A stretch of 64,000 bases of DNA from Simplicispira sedimenti (GCF_022760965.1 NZ_JAKVIJ010000014.1:1-64000); one strand, 5' to 3'. Positions 26,041-35,426 are shown, numbered from the stretch's first letter. The notes: generated from the letters alone by a model not told the origin. Numbers and translations are program-made.

Positions 26041-27396
26041 TCAGGCAGAAGTGGTGGCCTGAGGACTCGTGGTGCGGATCATTGCCGCAAATTCGTGCCG
26101 GTAATGCTTGAGCATCGCACGCACCGGCATGGCCGCTGCATCACCCAGGGCGCAGATGGTGCGGCCCATGATGTTGCTGGCCACGTTGTCGAGCAGGTCC
26201 ATGTCGGCAGGACGCCCCTCACCACGGTGGATGCGGTCCACCAGGCGCCAGAGCCAGCCTGTGCCTTCACGGCAAGGCGTGCACTGGCCACAGGACTCGT
26301 GCATGTAGAAGTAGGAAAGACGCTTGAGCGACTCCACCATGCAGCGGCTGTCGTCCATGACGATGACAGCGCCCGAACCCAGCATGGAACCTGCCTTGGC
26401 GATGGAGTCATAGTCCATGGTGCACTCCATGATCACGGAGGCAGGCAGCACGGGCGAAGAAGAACCGCCAGGAATCACGGCCTTGAGTTGGCGCCCCTTG
26501 CGCACGCCACCGGCAAGTTCCAGCAGCTTGGCAAACGGGGTGCCCAAGGGAATTTCGTAGTTGCCTGGACGCTCGACATCGCCGCTGACCGAGAAGATCT
26601 TGGTGCCACCGTTGTTGGGCTTGCCGCAGGCCAGGTAGGCTGCGCCACCGTTGCGGATGATCCAGGGCACCGCAGCAAAGGTCTCGGTGTTGTTGATGGT
26701 GGTGGGCTTGCCATACAAACCGAAGCTGGCAGGGAACGGCGGCTTGAAGCGCGGCTGGCCCTTTTTGCCTTCCAGCGATTCGAGCAAAGCGGTTTCCTCG
26801 CCGCAGATGTAGGCACCGAAACCATGGTGGGCATGCAACTGGAAGCTGAAGTTGCTGCCCAGGATGTTGCTGCCCAGGTAGCCCGCTGCGCGCGCCTCTT
26901 CCAGTGCCGCCTCGAAGCGCTCGTACACCTGGAAAATCTCGCCGTGGATGTAGTTGTAACCCACGCTAATACCCATCGCAAAGCCGGCAATGATCATGCC
27001 TTCAATCACGATGTGGGGGTTGAACATCAGGATGTCGCGGTCCTTGCAGGTCCCCGGCTCTCCCTCGTCGGAGTTGCACACCAGGTACTTCTGACCCGGG
27101 AACTGGCGCGGCATGAAGCTCCACTTCAGCCCGGTGGGAAATCCAGCGCCCCCCCGACCGCGCAGGCCGGACTCCTTGACGGTGGCAATCACCTGATCCT
27201 GATTGAGACCTTCGCCCCCATCCTTGCCCAGAATTTTCCTCAGTGCCTGGTAGCCACCGCGCGCCTCATAGTCCTGCAGACGCCAGTTGGAGCCATTCAG
27301 GCCAGCGTAAATTTGCGGATCAATGTGCCGATCGTGGAAGCAGGTTTCCACACCGGTGGCCTGAAACTGGGAGAGCACCTGTGCTGCCGTGGTCAT
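26041..27396 (-). CDS. nuoF: NADH-quinone oxidoreductase subunit F
   Basis: A 451-residue subunit carrying FMN, the NADH site and cluster N3. Seen are the NADH/FMN glycine-rich GLRGRGGAGFPTGLKWSF, the FMN region CNSDEGEPGTCKDRDI, ICGEETALLESLEGKKG, and the 4Fe-4S motif SCGQCTPCREG with the fourth cysteine in TICALGDAA. The start at 27396 (MTTAAQVL) overlaps the nuoE stop by one base; a longer frame upstream runs over nuoE and is not used. Confidence 0.97.
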   Translation of the reverse strand: MTTAAQVLSQFQATGVETCFHDRHIDPQIYAGLNGSNWRLQDYEARGGYQALRKILGKDGGEGLNQDQVIATVKESGLRGRGGAGFPTGLKWSFMPRQFPGQKYLVCNSDEGEPGTCKDRDILMFNPHIVIEGMIIAGFAMGISVGYNYIHGEIFQVYERFEAALEEARAAGYLGSNILGSNFSFQLHAHHGFGAYICGEETALLESLEGKKGQPRFKPPFPASFGLYGKPTTINNTETFAAVPWIIRNGGAAYLACGKPNNGGTKIFSVSGDVERPGNYEIPLGTPFAKLLELAGGVRKGRQLKAVIPGGSSSPVLPASVIMECTMDYDSIAKAGSMLGSGAVIVMDDSRCMVESLKRLSYFYMHESCGQCTPCREGTGWLWRLVDRIHRGEGRPADMDLLDNVASNIMGRTICALGDAAAMPVRAMLKHYRHEFAAMIRTTSPQATTSA

Positions 27397-27884
27397 TATT
27401 TGCCCTCCGCAGTACGCAGGTTGTCGACCAACTGATCGAGCTTCTCGCCACTCATGAAACTGCACATGCTGCGGTCATTGACCAGCATGACGGGCGCATC
27501 GGCGCAGGCGCCCAGGCACTCGCACTCTTGCAGGGTGAACATGCCGTCGGCGGTGGTCTCGCCTGCCGCAATGCCGAGCTTGTGTTCCAGATGTTCCAGG
27601 GCCTTGCCACCATCGCGCAGCAGACAAGGCAGGTTGGTACAGACGTTGAGCTTGTACTTGCCCACCGGCTGCTGGTTGTACATGTTGTAGAAGGTCGTCA
27701 CCTCGTGGACGGCGATCTCGGGCATGCCCAGGTACTCGGCAATGCCCGCCTCGCTCTCCTGGCTCACATAGCCCTGCTCTTGCTGCACGATGGCCAGGCA
27801 GGCCATCACGGCAGACTGCTTCTGCTCTGCCGGGTACTTGGCCACTTCACGCGCAAAGCGCGCCTTGGTCGCTTCAGAAATCAT
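27396..27884 (-). CDS. nuoE: NADH-quinone oxidoreductase subunit E
   Basis: A 162-residue thioredoxin-like 2Fe-2S subunit (cluster N1a). The four ligand cysteines appear as the C-x4-C pair in VCTNLPCLL and the later pair CECLGACADAPV in the C-terminal half. Together with NuoF it forms the NADH-oxidising tip. The start overlaps the nuoD stop by four bases (ATGA) and its stop overlaps the nuoF start. Confidence 0.96.
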   Translation of the reverse strand: MISEATKARFAREVAKYPAEQKQSAVMACLAIVQQEQGYVSQESEAGIAEYLGMPEIAVHEVTTFYNMYNQQPVGKYKLNVCTNLPCLLRDGGKALEHLEHKLGIAAGETTADGMFTLQECECLGACADAPVMLVNDRSMCSFMSGEKLDQLVDNLRTAEGK

Positions 27885-29134
27885 CGGTCAATCTCCCCGA
27901 ACACGATATCCATGGTGCCGATGATGGCGATCACGTCGGCCAGCATGTGGCCGCGCGCCATTTCGTCCATGGTGGCCAGGTGTGCGAAACCGGGGGCGCG
28001 GATCTTCATGCGGTAAGGCTTGTTCGCACCGTCACTGACCAGATAAATACCAAACTCACCCTTGGGGTGCTCCACGGCAGCGTAGGCCTCACCCTCGGGC
28101 ACATGGAAACCTTCGGAGAACAGCTTGAAGTGGTGGATCAGGTCTTCCATGCCGAACTTCATGCGATCCCGTGCGGGCGGCGCCACCTTGTGGTTGTCGG
28201 TGATGACCGGACCGGGATTGGCACGCAGCCAGTCCACGCACTGCTTGATGATGCGGTTGGACTCGCGCATCTCCTGCACGCGCACCAGGTAGCGGTCGTA
28301 GCAGTCGCCCGTCTTGCCCAGGGGGATGTCGAAATCGACGCGGTCGTAAACCTCGTAGGGCTGGGTCTTGCGCAGGTCCCAGGCAATGCCGGAGCCGCGC
28401 AGCATGGGGCCGGTCATGCCCAGGTTCAGGGCGCGCTCGGGGGTGACCACGCCAATGCCCACGGTTCGCTGCTTCCAGATGCGGTTGTCGGTGAGCAGGG
28501 TTTCATACTCATCCACATAGCCGGGGAAGCGGCGGGTGAAATCCTCGATGAAGTCCAGCAGCGAACCCTGGCGGTTGGCGTTGCGCTCCTGCACTGCTTT
28601 GGCACTGCGGATACGGCTTTCCTGGTGCTGGGGCATGGAATCAGGAAGATCGCGGTACACGCCGCCCGGCCGGAAATACGCTGCGTGCATGCGCGCGCCC
28701 GACACGGCTTCGTACATGTCGAACAGGTCTTCACGCTCGCGGAAGGTGTAAATCAGGATGGTGGAACTGCCGCAGTCGTTGCCGTGCGAACCCAGCCACA
28801 TCAGGTGGTTGAGCAATCGCGTGATTTCCGAGAACATCACACGGATGTACTGCGCGCGCAGCGGCACTTCGATGCCCAGCAACTTTTCAATGGCCAGGCA
28901 GTAGGCATGCTCGTTGCACATCATGGACACGTAGTCCAAGCGGTCCATGTAAGGCAGCGATTGCAGGAAAGTCTTGTGCTCGGCCAGCTTTTCGGTGCCG
29001 CGGTGCAGCAGACCGATGTGCGGGTCGGCGCGCTGGACGACCTCGCCGTCGAGTTCCAGCACCAAGCGCAGCACGCCGTGGGCTGCAGGGTGCTGCGGAC
29101 CGAGGTTGAGAGAGTAGTTCTTGATTTCAGCCAT
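27881..29134 (-). CDS. nuoD: NADH-quinone oxidoreductase subunit D
   Basis: A 417-residue subunit related to the large subunit of NiFe hydrogenases; it lines the quinone cavity with NuoB and NuoH. Signatures: LGPQHPAAHGVLRLVLELDGE near the N-terminus, HIGLLHRGTEKLAE, and the C-terminal GEFGIYLVSDGANKPYRMKIRAPGF-type segment. Separate from nuoC (not fused as in E. coli), which is usual for betaproteobacteria. It starts 27 bp after nuoC. Confidence 0.97.
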   Translation of the reverse strand: MAEIKNYSLNLGPQHPAAHGVLRLVLELDGEVVQRADPHIGLLHRGTEKLAEHKTFLQSLPYMDRLDYVSMMCNEHAYCLAIEKLLGIEVPLRAQYIRVMFSEITRLLNHLMWLGSHGNDCGSSTILIYTFREREDLFDMYEAVSGARMHAAYFRPGGVYRDLPDSMPQHQESRIRSAKAVQERNANRQGSLLDFIEDFTRRFPGYVDEYETLLTDNRIWKQRTVGIGVVTPERALNLGMTGPMLRGSGIAWDLRKTQPYEVYDRVDFDIPLGKTGDCYDRYLVRVQEMRESNRIIKQCVDWLRANPGPVITDNHKVAPPARDRMKFGMEDLIHHFKLFSEGFHVPEGEAYAAVEHPKGEFGIYLVSDGANKPYRMKIRAPGFAHLATMDEMARGHMLADVIAIIGTMDIVFGEIDR

Positions 29135-29161
29135 GATGGATCACTGAAAAGCACTCAGGCC

Positions 29162-29770
29162 TCAGTGCAGGCCTCCGTAGTTTTCTTCGCGGATGATGCG
29201 TGGCGTGATCTCACGCGGCTCGATGCTGACTGGCTCATACATCACGCGGCGTTGATCGGCGTCGTAGCGCATTTCCACATGACCCGACAGCGGGAAGTCC
29301 TTGCGGAACGGGTGGCCGATGAAACCATAGTCCGTGAGGATACGGCGCAGGTCGTTGTGCCCTTCGAACACGATACCGAACAGGTCGAACGCCTCGCGCT
29401 CAAACCATGCCGCAGAAGCCCACAGGCCCGTGACCGACGCCACCACCGGCATATCGTCCTGAGGACAGAACACGCGCACCCGCACACGCTGGTTGAGGGA
29501 AACAGACAACAGGTGCGATACCACGGCGTAGCGCGGACCCTCGTTCACGCGATCCGCATACGCAGAATAGTCGAGGCCGCACAGGTCAATGAGCTGTTCG
29601 AAGCGGCAGGTGGGCGCATCGCGCAGCAACTGCATGGCGTGCAAATACTGGTCGGCGGCAACCACCACGGTGACTTCACCACGGGCGAGGGTCACAGAAC
29701 GGGCCAGCGCACCCAGCGCCTGGGCAATGTGATCCCTGAGTTCCTCGGGTCGAATGGCAACAGATGTCAT
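29162..29770 (-). CDS. nuoC: NADH-quinone oxidoreductase subunit C
   Basis: A 202-residue 30-kDa-type subunit of the peripheral arm. The family block ASAAWFEREAFDLFGIVFEGHNDLRRILTDYGF is clear, followed by GHPFRKDFPLSGHVEMRYD. The start at 29770 (MTSVAIRPEEL) is chosen over GTG/ATG positions eight codons upstream that would cut into the nuoB gap; 10 bp separate it from nuoB. Confidence 0.95.
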   Translation of the reverse strand: MTSVAIRPEELRDHIAQALGALARSVTLARGEVTVVVAADQYLHAMQLLRDAPTCRFEQLIDLCGLDYSAYADRVNEGPRYAVVSHLLSVSLNQRVRVRVFCPQDDMPVVASVTGLWASAAWFEREAFDLFGIVFEGHNDLRRILTDYGFIGHPFRKDFPLSGHVEMRYDADQRRVMYEPVSIEPREITPRIIREENYGGLH

Positions 29771-29780
29771 AGCCCTCCCC

Positions 29781-30260
29781 TCAGGCGCGTGCAATGGTGT
29801 TGGTGCGGCGGATCTTCTGCTGCAGCTGGATGATGCCGTAGATCAGCGCCTCGGCCGTGGGCGGGCAGCCCGGCACGTACACATCCACCGGCACGATGCG
29901 ATCGCAGCCACGCACCACGGAATAGCTGTAGTGGTAGTAGCCACCACCGTTGGCGCAAGAGCCCATGGAGAGCACCCAGCGCGGCTCGCTCATCTGGTCG
30001 TACACCTTGCGCAGTGCAGGCGCCATCTTGTTGCACAGCGTGCCGGCCACAATCATCAGATCGGACTGACGAGGGCTGGCGCGGAACACCTCGGCGCCAA
30101 AGCGACCAATGTCGTAGCGCGCTGCGGCTGCGTGCATCATCTCGACCGCACAGCACGCCAAGCCAAACGTCATGGGCCAGAGCGAACCCGTCTTGGCCCA
30201 GTTCACCACGGAGTCATAGCTCGTGGTGATGAAGCCTTCCTTCATCACGCCTTCAATCAT
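29781..30260 (-). CDS. nuoB: NADH-quinone oxidoreductase subunit B
   Basis: A 159-residue subunit that binds cluster N2, the last before quinone. The adjacent cysteines are in GLACCAVEMMHAA; the other ligands are in GSCANGGGYYHYSYSVVRGCDRIVPVDVYVPGCPP-type region (residues ~95-130). Length and motifs are normal. It starts 24 bp after nuoA. Confidence 0.97.
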   Translation of the reverse strand: MIEGVMKEGFITTSYDSVVNWAKTGSLWPMTFGLACCAVEMMHAAAARYDIGRFGAEVFRASPRQSDLMIVAGTLCNKMAPALRKVYDQMSEPRWVLSMGSCANGGGYYHYSYSVVRGCDRIVPVDVYVPGCPPTAEALIYGIIQLQQKIRRTNTIARA

Positions 30261-30284
30261 TGCGTCGTTCCTCGTGCTAGCCGA

Positions 30285-30644
30285 TCATTCCCAATCCAGG
30301 GCGCCTTTTTTCCACTCGTAGGCAAAACCCACGACCAGAACGGCCAGAAAAATCACCACGGCCACAAAGCCGGTCACGCCCACCTCCTGCAGCGAGACCG
30401 CCCAGGGGAACAGAAAGGCAATTTCCAGATCGAAAAGAATGAAAAGAATGGCGACGAGGTAGTAGCGCACATCGAATTTCATGCGCGCATCTTCGAAGGC
30501 TTCGAAGCCACACTCGTAGGGGGAGTTTTTGGCAGGATCAGGGCGGTTGGGGCCGAGGATGTACCCCAGAACCAGGGGCACGATACCCACCGCAATGCCA
30601 ATCAAGATGAACAGGAGGACGGGGAGATATTGATCGAGGTTCAT
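30285..30644 (-). CDS. nuoA: NADH-quinone oxidoreductase subunit A
   Basis: A 119-residue three-helix membrane subunit, first gene of the nuoA-N run. The conserved cytoplasmic loop KNSPYECGFEAFEDARMKFDVRYYLVAILFILFDLEIAFL contains the Cys and Glu/Asp that line the quinone entrance. It is preceded by tRNA-Leu and secG on the same strand, an arrangement common in betaproteobacteria. Confidence 0.97.
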   Translation of the reverse strand: MNLDQYLPVLLFILIGIAVGIVPLVLGYILGPNRPDPAKNSPYECGFEAFEDARMKFDVRYYLVAILFILFDLEIAFLFPWAVSLQEVGVTGFVAVVIFLAVLVVGFAYEWKKGALDWE

Positions 30645-30725
30645 CTTGTGGATGCGCTCACCGTGGAGCCTCGCCCGTCATGTCCGCAGGACGGAACACG
30701 CGGACAGGCCTGTTTGTATGTTGTT

Positions 30726-30810
30726 TGGTGCCGTCGGCGAGACTCGAACTCGCACAGCTTTCGCCACTACCCCCTCAAGATAGCGTGTCTACCAATTTCA
30801 CCACGACGGC
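30726..30810 (-). tRNA. tRNA-Leu (GAG)
   Basis: The minus strand folds as a class II tRNA of 85 nt: acceptor GCCGTCG pairing with CGACGGC, an A discriminator and encoded CCA, T-arm GTTCGAGTC, a long variable arm and anticodon GAG in CTTGAGG. It lies between secG and nuoA and is probably processed from their transcript. Confidence 0.95.
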
Positions 30811-30922
30811 TTATCGTGTCTGGGTGGCATGAGGAACCACTTGGCTTTGGCTTCCCAGACAGACTCAAATTCTACCCCGGAAAAACCCTGTTACGGTGTC
30901 CGGCGTCGCATTTCTTGTGTTT

Positions 30923-31318
30923 TTATTTCACAGGAATTTGACCTGCACCAGAAGCCGGAACCACAGGTGCGGTAGCTGGTGCTGCGGCACCTGGAATGGC
31001 CGCCGCAGAGCCCGCATCGGGCGCCGCCGCAGGAGCAACGGCAGCCGGCGTCTCCAGCACACTTCCCGTGCTGGCCGGACGTGCATTGCCAAAGTAGGCC
31101 AGCATCAGCGTGCAGACAAAAAACACCGCCGCCAACACCCCCGTGGTGCGCGACAGGAAGTTGGCACCACCCGACGCACCGAACAGACTGCCCGAGCTGC
31201 CGCTGCCAAACGCAGCACCCATATCGGCACCTTTGCCGTGCTGAATGAGGATCAGCCCAATCATGCCCAAAGCGGCCAGGATCTGGACCGTCAACAACAA
31301 GTTCACTAGCAAGTTCAT
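30923..31318 (-). CDS. secG: Preprotein translocase subunit SecG
   Basis: A 131-residue SecG with two membrane helices (residues ~3-24 and ~57-75) around the conserved HGKGADMGAAFGSGSSGSLFG loop and FLSRTTGVLA. The C-terminal 45 residues are an Ala/Pro-rich tail (PAAVAPAAAP, PAAAPATAP), longer than in E. coli but usual in this group. The start at 31318 gives MNLLVNLLLT; upstream bases read AATCAGGAGTATT, a good ribosome site that resembles part of the palindromic repeat upstream of pnp. Confidence 0.93.
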   Translation of the reverse strand: MNLLVNLLLTVQILAALGMIGLILIQHGKGADMGAAFGSGSSGSLFGASGGANFLSRTTGVLAAVFFVCTLMLAYFGNARPASTGSVLETPAAVAPAAAPDAGSAAAIPGAAAPATAPVVPASGAGQIPVK

Positions 31319-31359
31319 TCTTGAAATACTCCTGATTGAATAGCGTGTACCACCCGCCG

Positions 31360-32106
31360 TTATTGGGCTGCGGCAATAATTTGCAAAAAGTCTGCAGCCT
31401 TGAGCGAAGCACCGCCCACCAGACCGCCGTCGATATCGGGCTGGGCCAGCAACTGCGCCGCATTCGCGGCATTCATGCTGCCGCCGTACAGCAAGCGAAT
31501 CTTGGCCGCATGGGGACTGGCCGCTGCAAGCTGCGCACGCAACACGGCATGCACCTGCTGCGCCTGCTCGGGCGTGGCGGTCTTGCCCGTGCCAATGGCC
31601 CAGACCGGCTCGTAGGCCACCACCACCTCGCTGATGCAATGGCCGTTGAGGTGAATCACCGCCGCCAGTTGGCGACGCACCACCGCTTCGGTTTGCCCTG
31701 CTTCGCGTTCTTCCAGCGTTTCACCCACACACACGATGGGGGTGATACCTGCGGCCAGGGCGCGCTGGGCTTTCACAGCCACATGCACATCGGTCTCGCC
31801 ATGGTACTGGCGGCGCTCCGAATGCCCCACCAACACATAACGTACCGCAAAGTCGCGCAGCATGGCTGCCGAGAACTCGCCCGTGTAAGCGCCGGACTCG
31901 TGTTGCGATACATCCTGCGCCGCCAAAGCCAGGCCAGAGCCCGCTGCCAGCGCCTGCACCTGCGCCAGGTAGGGCGCAGGCACGGCCAGCGCCACATCAC
32001 AGGCGGGGGCTGCGCCCACGCCATCGCGCAGCGCATGCACCAGCGCCTCGTTGGCAGCCAGGCTGCCGTTCATCTTCCAGTTGCCTGCAATGAGTTTTTT
32101 CATCAT
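31360..32106 (-). CDS. tpiA: Triose-phosphate isomerase
   Basis: A 248-residue glycolytic TIM barrel that interconverts dihydroxyacetone phosphate and glyceraldehyde-3-phosphate. The active-site residues are visible: Asn/Lys in AGNWKMN, His in GHSERRQY, Glu in VVAYEPVWAIGTG, and the phosphate loop LLYGGSMNAAN. Start is ATG at 32106 or 32103; a GTG at 32112 is in frame but overlaps the preceding stop. The gene begins two bases after the stop of the oxidoreductase and is followed by secG after 41 bp. Confidence 0.95.
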   Translation of the reverse strand: MMKKLIAGNWKMNGSLAANEALVHALRDGVGAAPACDVALAVPAPYLAQVQALAAGSGLALAAQDVSQHESGAYTGEFSAAMLRDFAVRYVLVGHSERRQYHGETDVHVAVKAQRALAAGITPIVCVGETLEEREAGQTEAVVRRQLAAVIHLNGHCISEVVVAYEPVWAIGTGKTATPEQAQQVHAVLRAQLAAASPHAAKIRLLYGGSMNAANAAQLLAQPDIDGGLVGGASLKAADFLQIIAAAQ

Positions 32107-32108
32107 GG

Positions 32109-33095
32109 TCACCAGGTCAAAACAATCTTGCCGATATGCCGGTTGGACTCCATCAGCGCATGGGCCTGTGCCGCCTCATGGGCAGCAAAGCTGCGGTACA
32201 CCACCGGACGCACGGCGCCCGATGCAAGCAAGGGCCACACACGCTCGCGCAAGGCGCGGGCGATGGCACCCTTGAAGGCCGTGGAGCGTGCCCGCAGCGT
32301 GGAGCCGGTAATGGTCATACGCCTGCGCAGCAGCTTGCCTGCATCAAATGCAGCCTGCACCCCGCCCTGCACCGCGATGATGGCAATGCGCCCGTCTTCG
32401 GCAAGGCAATCGACCTCGCGCGCTACGTAATCGCCTGCCACCATGTCCAGCACCACATCAGCCCCCCTGCCCTGCGTGATGCGCATCACCTCGGCCACGA
32501 AGTCCTGGCTGCGGTAAGCGATCGCGTGATGCGCCCCCAAGGCCAGACAGGCAGCGCATTTGTCCTCGCTCCCCGCCGTCGCGATGACGGTGGCACCGAA
32601 TGCACGCCCGAGCTGGATGGCCACCACGCCAATGCCGCTGCTCCCACCCTGCACCAGCAAGGCTTCGCCCGCCTGCAAACGTGCGCGGTCAAAAACATTG
32701 CTCCAGACGGTGAAAAATGTTTCAGGCAACGAGGCCGCTTCGGCATCGGTCAAGCCCGCAGGGACCGGAAGGCACTGCTCCACCGGCGCCACGCACCACT
32801 GGGCATAGCCACCACCAGCCAACAGGGCACAGACACGATCCCCCGGCTGCAAGCCGTGCGCCGCCATGGCCTGCACATCCCCGGACTCGATCACACCCGC
32901 CGCCTCCAATCCCGGCAGATCGCTCGCGCCCGGCGGGGCGGGATAGTGGCCCTTGCGTTGCAGCACATCGGGGCGATTCACCCCGCTGGCCGCCACGCGG
33001 ATCAGCACCTCGCCCACGCCCGGCACGGGCTGCGCGCGTTCGCACACGCGCAGCACCTCAGGGGCGCCAAAGGCGGAGATTTCGATGGCCTGCAT
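32109..33095 (-). CDS. NAD(P)H:quinone oxidoreductase, zinc-less MDR family
   Basis: A 328-residue medium-chain dehydrogenase/reductase resembling PIG3/Qor. The Rossmann motif is LLVQGGSSGIGVVAIQLGRAFGATVIATAG (residues ~140-170) and the family opening is VLIRVAASGVNRPDVLQRKGHYPAPPG. No zinc-binding cysteine set is seen, so it fits NADPH-dependent quinone reduction. The frame extends upstream to a GTG at 33128, but those codons are made of palindromic repeat; ATG 33095 (MQAIEISAFG) matches the family start. It is head of the tpiA-secG-nuo unit and follows pnp. Confidence 0.88.
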   Translation of the reverse strand: MQAIEISAFGAPEVLRVCERAQPVPGVGEVLIRVAASGVNRPDVLQRKGHYPAPPGASDLPGLEAAGVIESGDVQAMAAHGLQPGDRVCALLAGGGYAQWCVAPVEQCLPVPAGLTDAEAASLPETFFTVWSNVFDRARLQAGEALLVQGGSSGIGVVAIQLGRAFGATVIATAGSEDKCAACLALGAHHAIAYRSQDFVAEVMRITQGRGADVVLDMVAGDYVAREVDCLAEDGRIAIIAVQGGVQAAFDAGKLLRRRMTITGSTLRARSTAFKGAIARALRERVWPLLASGAVRPVVYRSFAAHEAAQAHALMESNRHIGKIVLTW

Positions 33096-33110
33096 GGAGG
33101 GCTCAGACTT

Positions 33111-33180
33111 GATGCTATTTTTTGCCACTAGCGCCCGTGGATAGAGCGCAAGTAGCTATCAAAATAATAGCATTCTATCA
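33111..33180 (-). repeat. Palindromic repeat copy between pnp and qor-like gene
   Basis: One of the best copies. On the minus strand it reads GCTAT-n7-ATAGC, then TGCGC-n11-GCGCTAG, and ends ATAGCAT. It begins a few bases after the pnp stop codon and ends just before the oxidoreductase start, so it sits in the pnp 3-prime untranslated region. Confidence 0.85.
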
Positions 33181-33185
33181 ATGGA

Positions 33186-35426
33186 TCAGGACTGCATCTG
33201 GTCCTGGTTGCCGACCGTTTGCTGCTGTTGCTGCTGATCGGCACCCGGATCGCGGGGCTCGCGCACCTCGCGCGGTGCGCGCGGCTCGCGCTCACGGCGC
33301 TCTGCGGGGGCCGGGCGGTCGCTGAAGCCTGCAGGGCGCTCGGCCAGAGCCTTCATGGACAGCTTGACACGGCCCTTCTCGTCGGTCTCCAGCACCTTGA
33401 CCTTGACGATCTGGCCTTCGCTCAGGTAATCGGTGACCTTTTCCACGCGCTCGTGGGCGATCTGGCTGATGTGCAGCAGACCATCCTTGCCGGGCAGCAG
33501 ATTGATGAGGGCACCGAAGTCCAGGATCTTGGTGACCGGGCCTTCATAGACCTTGCCGATTTCCACTTCGGCCGTGATCTGCTCGATGCGGCGCTTGGCT
33601 TCATCGGCCTTGGCGGCTTCGGTGGCGGCGATGGTGATGGTGCCGTCTTCCTCGATGTTGATCTGGCAGCCCGTTTCTTCGGTCAGCGCACGGATCACGG
33701 CGCCGCCCTTGCCGATCACGTCGCGGATCTTCTCGGGGTTGATCTTCATGGTGTAGAGCTTGGGCGCGAAGTTGGACACTTCGGTCTTGGCTTCACCCAT
33801 GGCTTCTTGCATCTTGCCCAGGATGTGCATGCGCGCTTCCTTGGCTTGGGCCAGTGCGACCTGCATGATTTCCTTGGTGATGCCCTGGATCTTGATGTCC
33901 ATCTGCAGGGCGGTGATGCCGTTGGTCGTACCGGCCACCTTGAAGTCCATGTCGCCCAAGTGGTCCTCATCACCCAGGATGTCGGTCAGCACGGCGAAAC
34001 GGTTGCCGTCCTTGATCAGGCCCATGGCGATGCCGGCCACGTGCGCCTTCATGGGCACGCCGGCGTCCATCAGAGACAGGCAACCGCCGCAGACGGAAGC
34101 CATCGACGAGGAGCCGTTGGATTCGGTGATTTCCGACACCACGCGCATGGTGTAGGGGAATTCTTCCTTGCTCGGCAGGCAGGCCACCAGAGCGCGCTTG
34201 GCCAAGCGGCCGTGACCGATCTCGCGGCGCTTGGTGCTGCCCATGCGGCCCACTTCGCCAGTGGCAAAGGGAGGCATGTTGTAGTGCATCATGAAGCGGT
34301 CTTCGTACTCGCCGGCCAGCGCATCGATGCGCTGCGCATCGCGCTCGGTGCCCAGCGTGGTCACCACTAGCGCCTGGGTTTCACCCCGTGTGAACAGCGA
34401 CGAGCCATGCGCACGCGGCAGCACGCTGCCACGGATTTCGATGGGGCGCACGGTGCGCGTGTCGCGGCCGTCGATACGGGGTTCGCCCGCCAGAATCTGG
34501 CTGCGCACGATGCGCGCTTCGATGTCGAACAGCATGCCTTCGACCTTGACGGCGTCGAACTCGACACCGGCTTCCTTCAGGTCAGCCATGACCACGGCAT
34601 AGGCTTCGCGGCAAGCGTGCGTGCGGGCCTGCTTGTTGCGGATCTGGTAGGCGGCGCGCAGCTTGTCCTCGGCCAGTTGGGTGACCTTGGCGATCAGCGC
34701 CTCGTCCTTGGCAGGGGCTTGCCATTCCCAGGCGGGCTTGCCAGCGTCACGCACCAGCTCGTGGATGGCGTTGATGGCGATCTTGCCCTGCTCGTGGCCA
34801 AACACCACGGCGCCCAGCATCACGTCCTCGGGCAGCTGCTGCGCTTCGGATTCGACCATCAGCACGGCGGCCTCGGTGCCTGCCACGACCAGATCCATCT
34901 GGCTGTTCTTGCGCGCCGTCTGGCCAGGGTTGAGCACGTATTCCCCATTGATGTAACCCACGCGGGCCGCGCCGATGGGACCGCTGAAGGGAATGCCGGA
35001 GACCGCCAGGGCAGCGCTCGAAGCGATCATGGCGGCAATGTCGGCATCGACCTCAGGGTTGAGCGACAGGGTGTGGATGACCACATGCACTTCGTTGAAG
35101 AAGCCTTCGGGGAACAGCGGACGGATCGGACGGTCGATCAGGCGGCTGGTCAGCGTTTCCAGTTCGCTGGGCTTGGCTTCACGCTTGAAGAAGCTGCCAG
35201 GGATCTTGCCGGCGGCGTAGGTCTTCTCGATGTAGTCCACCGTCAGCGGGAAGAAATCCTGGCCCGGCTTGGCCGACTTGGAGGCCACCACGGTGGCCAG
35301 CACCACGGTGTCGTCGATGTTCACCAGCACGGCGCCGGAGGCCTGGCGGGCGATTTCACCCGTTTCCATGACGACGGTCTTGTCGCCCCACTGGAAAGAC
35401 TTGGTAACTTTGTTGAAAATGCTCAT
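33186..35426 (-). CDS. pnp: Polyribonucleotide nucleotidyltransferase (PNPase)
   Basis: A 746-residue 3-prime to 5-prime phosphorolytic exoribonuclease of the degradosome. It has two RNase PH domains (residues ~10-230 and ~310-550; catalytic-side signatures GEIARQASGAVLV and FTRGETQALV), a KH domain (IRDVIGKGGAVIRALTEETG near 565) and an S1 domain (GKVYEGPVTKILDFGALINLLPG near 620). The C-terminus is an Arg/Glu/Pro- then Gln-rich tail (six consecutive Gln). Start at 35426 has CAGGAG seven bases upstream, and that site is part of a palindromic repeat copy. The gene follows rpsO, the classical order, with a terminator between. Confidence 0.96.
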   Translation of the reverse strand: MSIFNKVTKSFQWGDKTVVMETGEIARQASGAVLVNIDDTVVLATVVASKSAKPGQDFFPLTVDYIEKTYAAGKIPGSFFKREAKPSELETLTSRLIDRPIRPLFPEGFFNEVHVVIHTLSLNPEVDADIAAMIASSAALAVSGIPFSGPIGAARVGYINGEYVLNPGQTARKNSQMDLVVAGTEAAVLMVESEAQQLPEDVMLGAVVFGHEQGKIAINAIHELVRDAGKPAWEWQAPAKDEALIAKVTQLAEDKLRAAYQIRNKQARTHACREAYAVVMADLKEAGVEFDAVKVEGMLFDIEARIVRSQILAGEPRIDGRDTRTVRPIEIRGSVLPRAHGSSLFTRGETQALVVTTLGTERDAQRIDALAGEYEDRFMMHYNMPPFATGEVGRMGSTKRREIGHGRLAKRALVACLPSKEEFPYTMRVVSEITESNGSSSMASVCGGCLSLMDAGVPMKAHVAGIAMGLIKDGNRFAVLTDILGDEDHLGDMDFKVAGTTNGITALQMDIKIQGITKEIMQVALAQAKEARMHILGKMQEAMGEAKTEVSNFAPKLYTMKINPEKIRDVIGKGGAVIRALTEETGCQINIEEDGTITIAATEAAKADEAKRRIEQITAEVEIGKVYEGPVTKILDFGALINLLPGKDGLLHISQIAHERVEKVTDYLSEGQIVKVKVLETDEKGRVKLSMKALAERPAGFSDRPAPAERREREPRAPREVREPRDPGADQQQQQQTVGNQDQMQS

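Noticed and set aside
23872..27435. Very long open frame (1187 codons) on the plus strand opposite nuoG and nuoF
   Set aside because: It is the antisense frame of GC-rich nuo genes; its translation is His/Gln/Arg rich with no domain, whereas the minus strand encodes complete complex I subunits.
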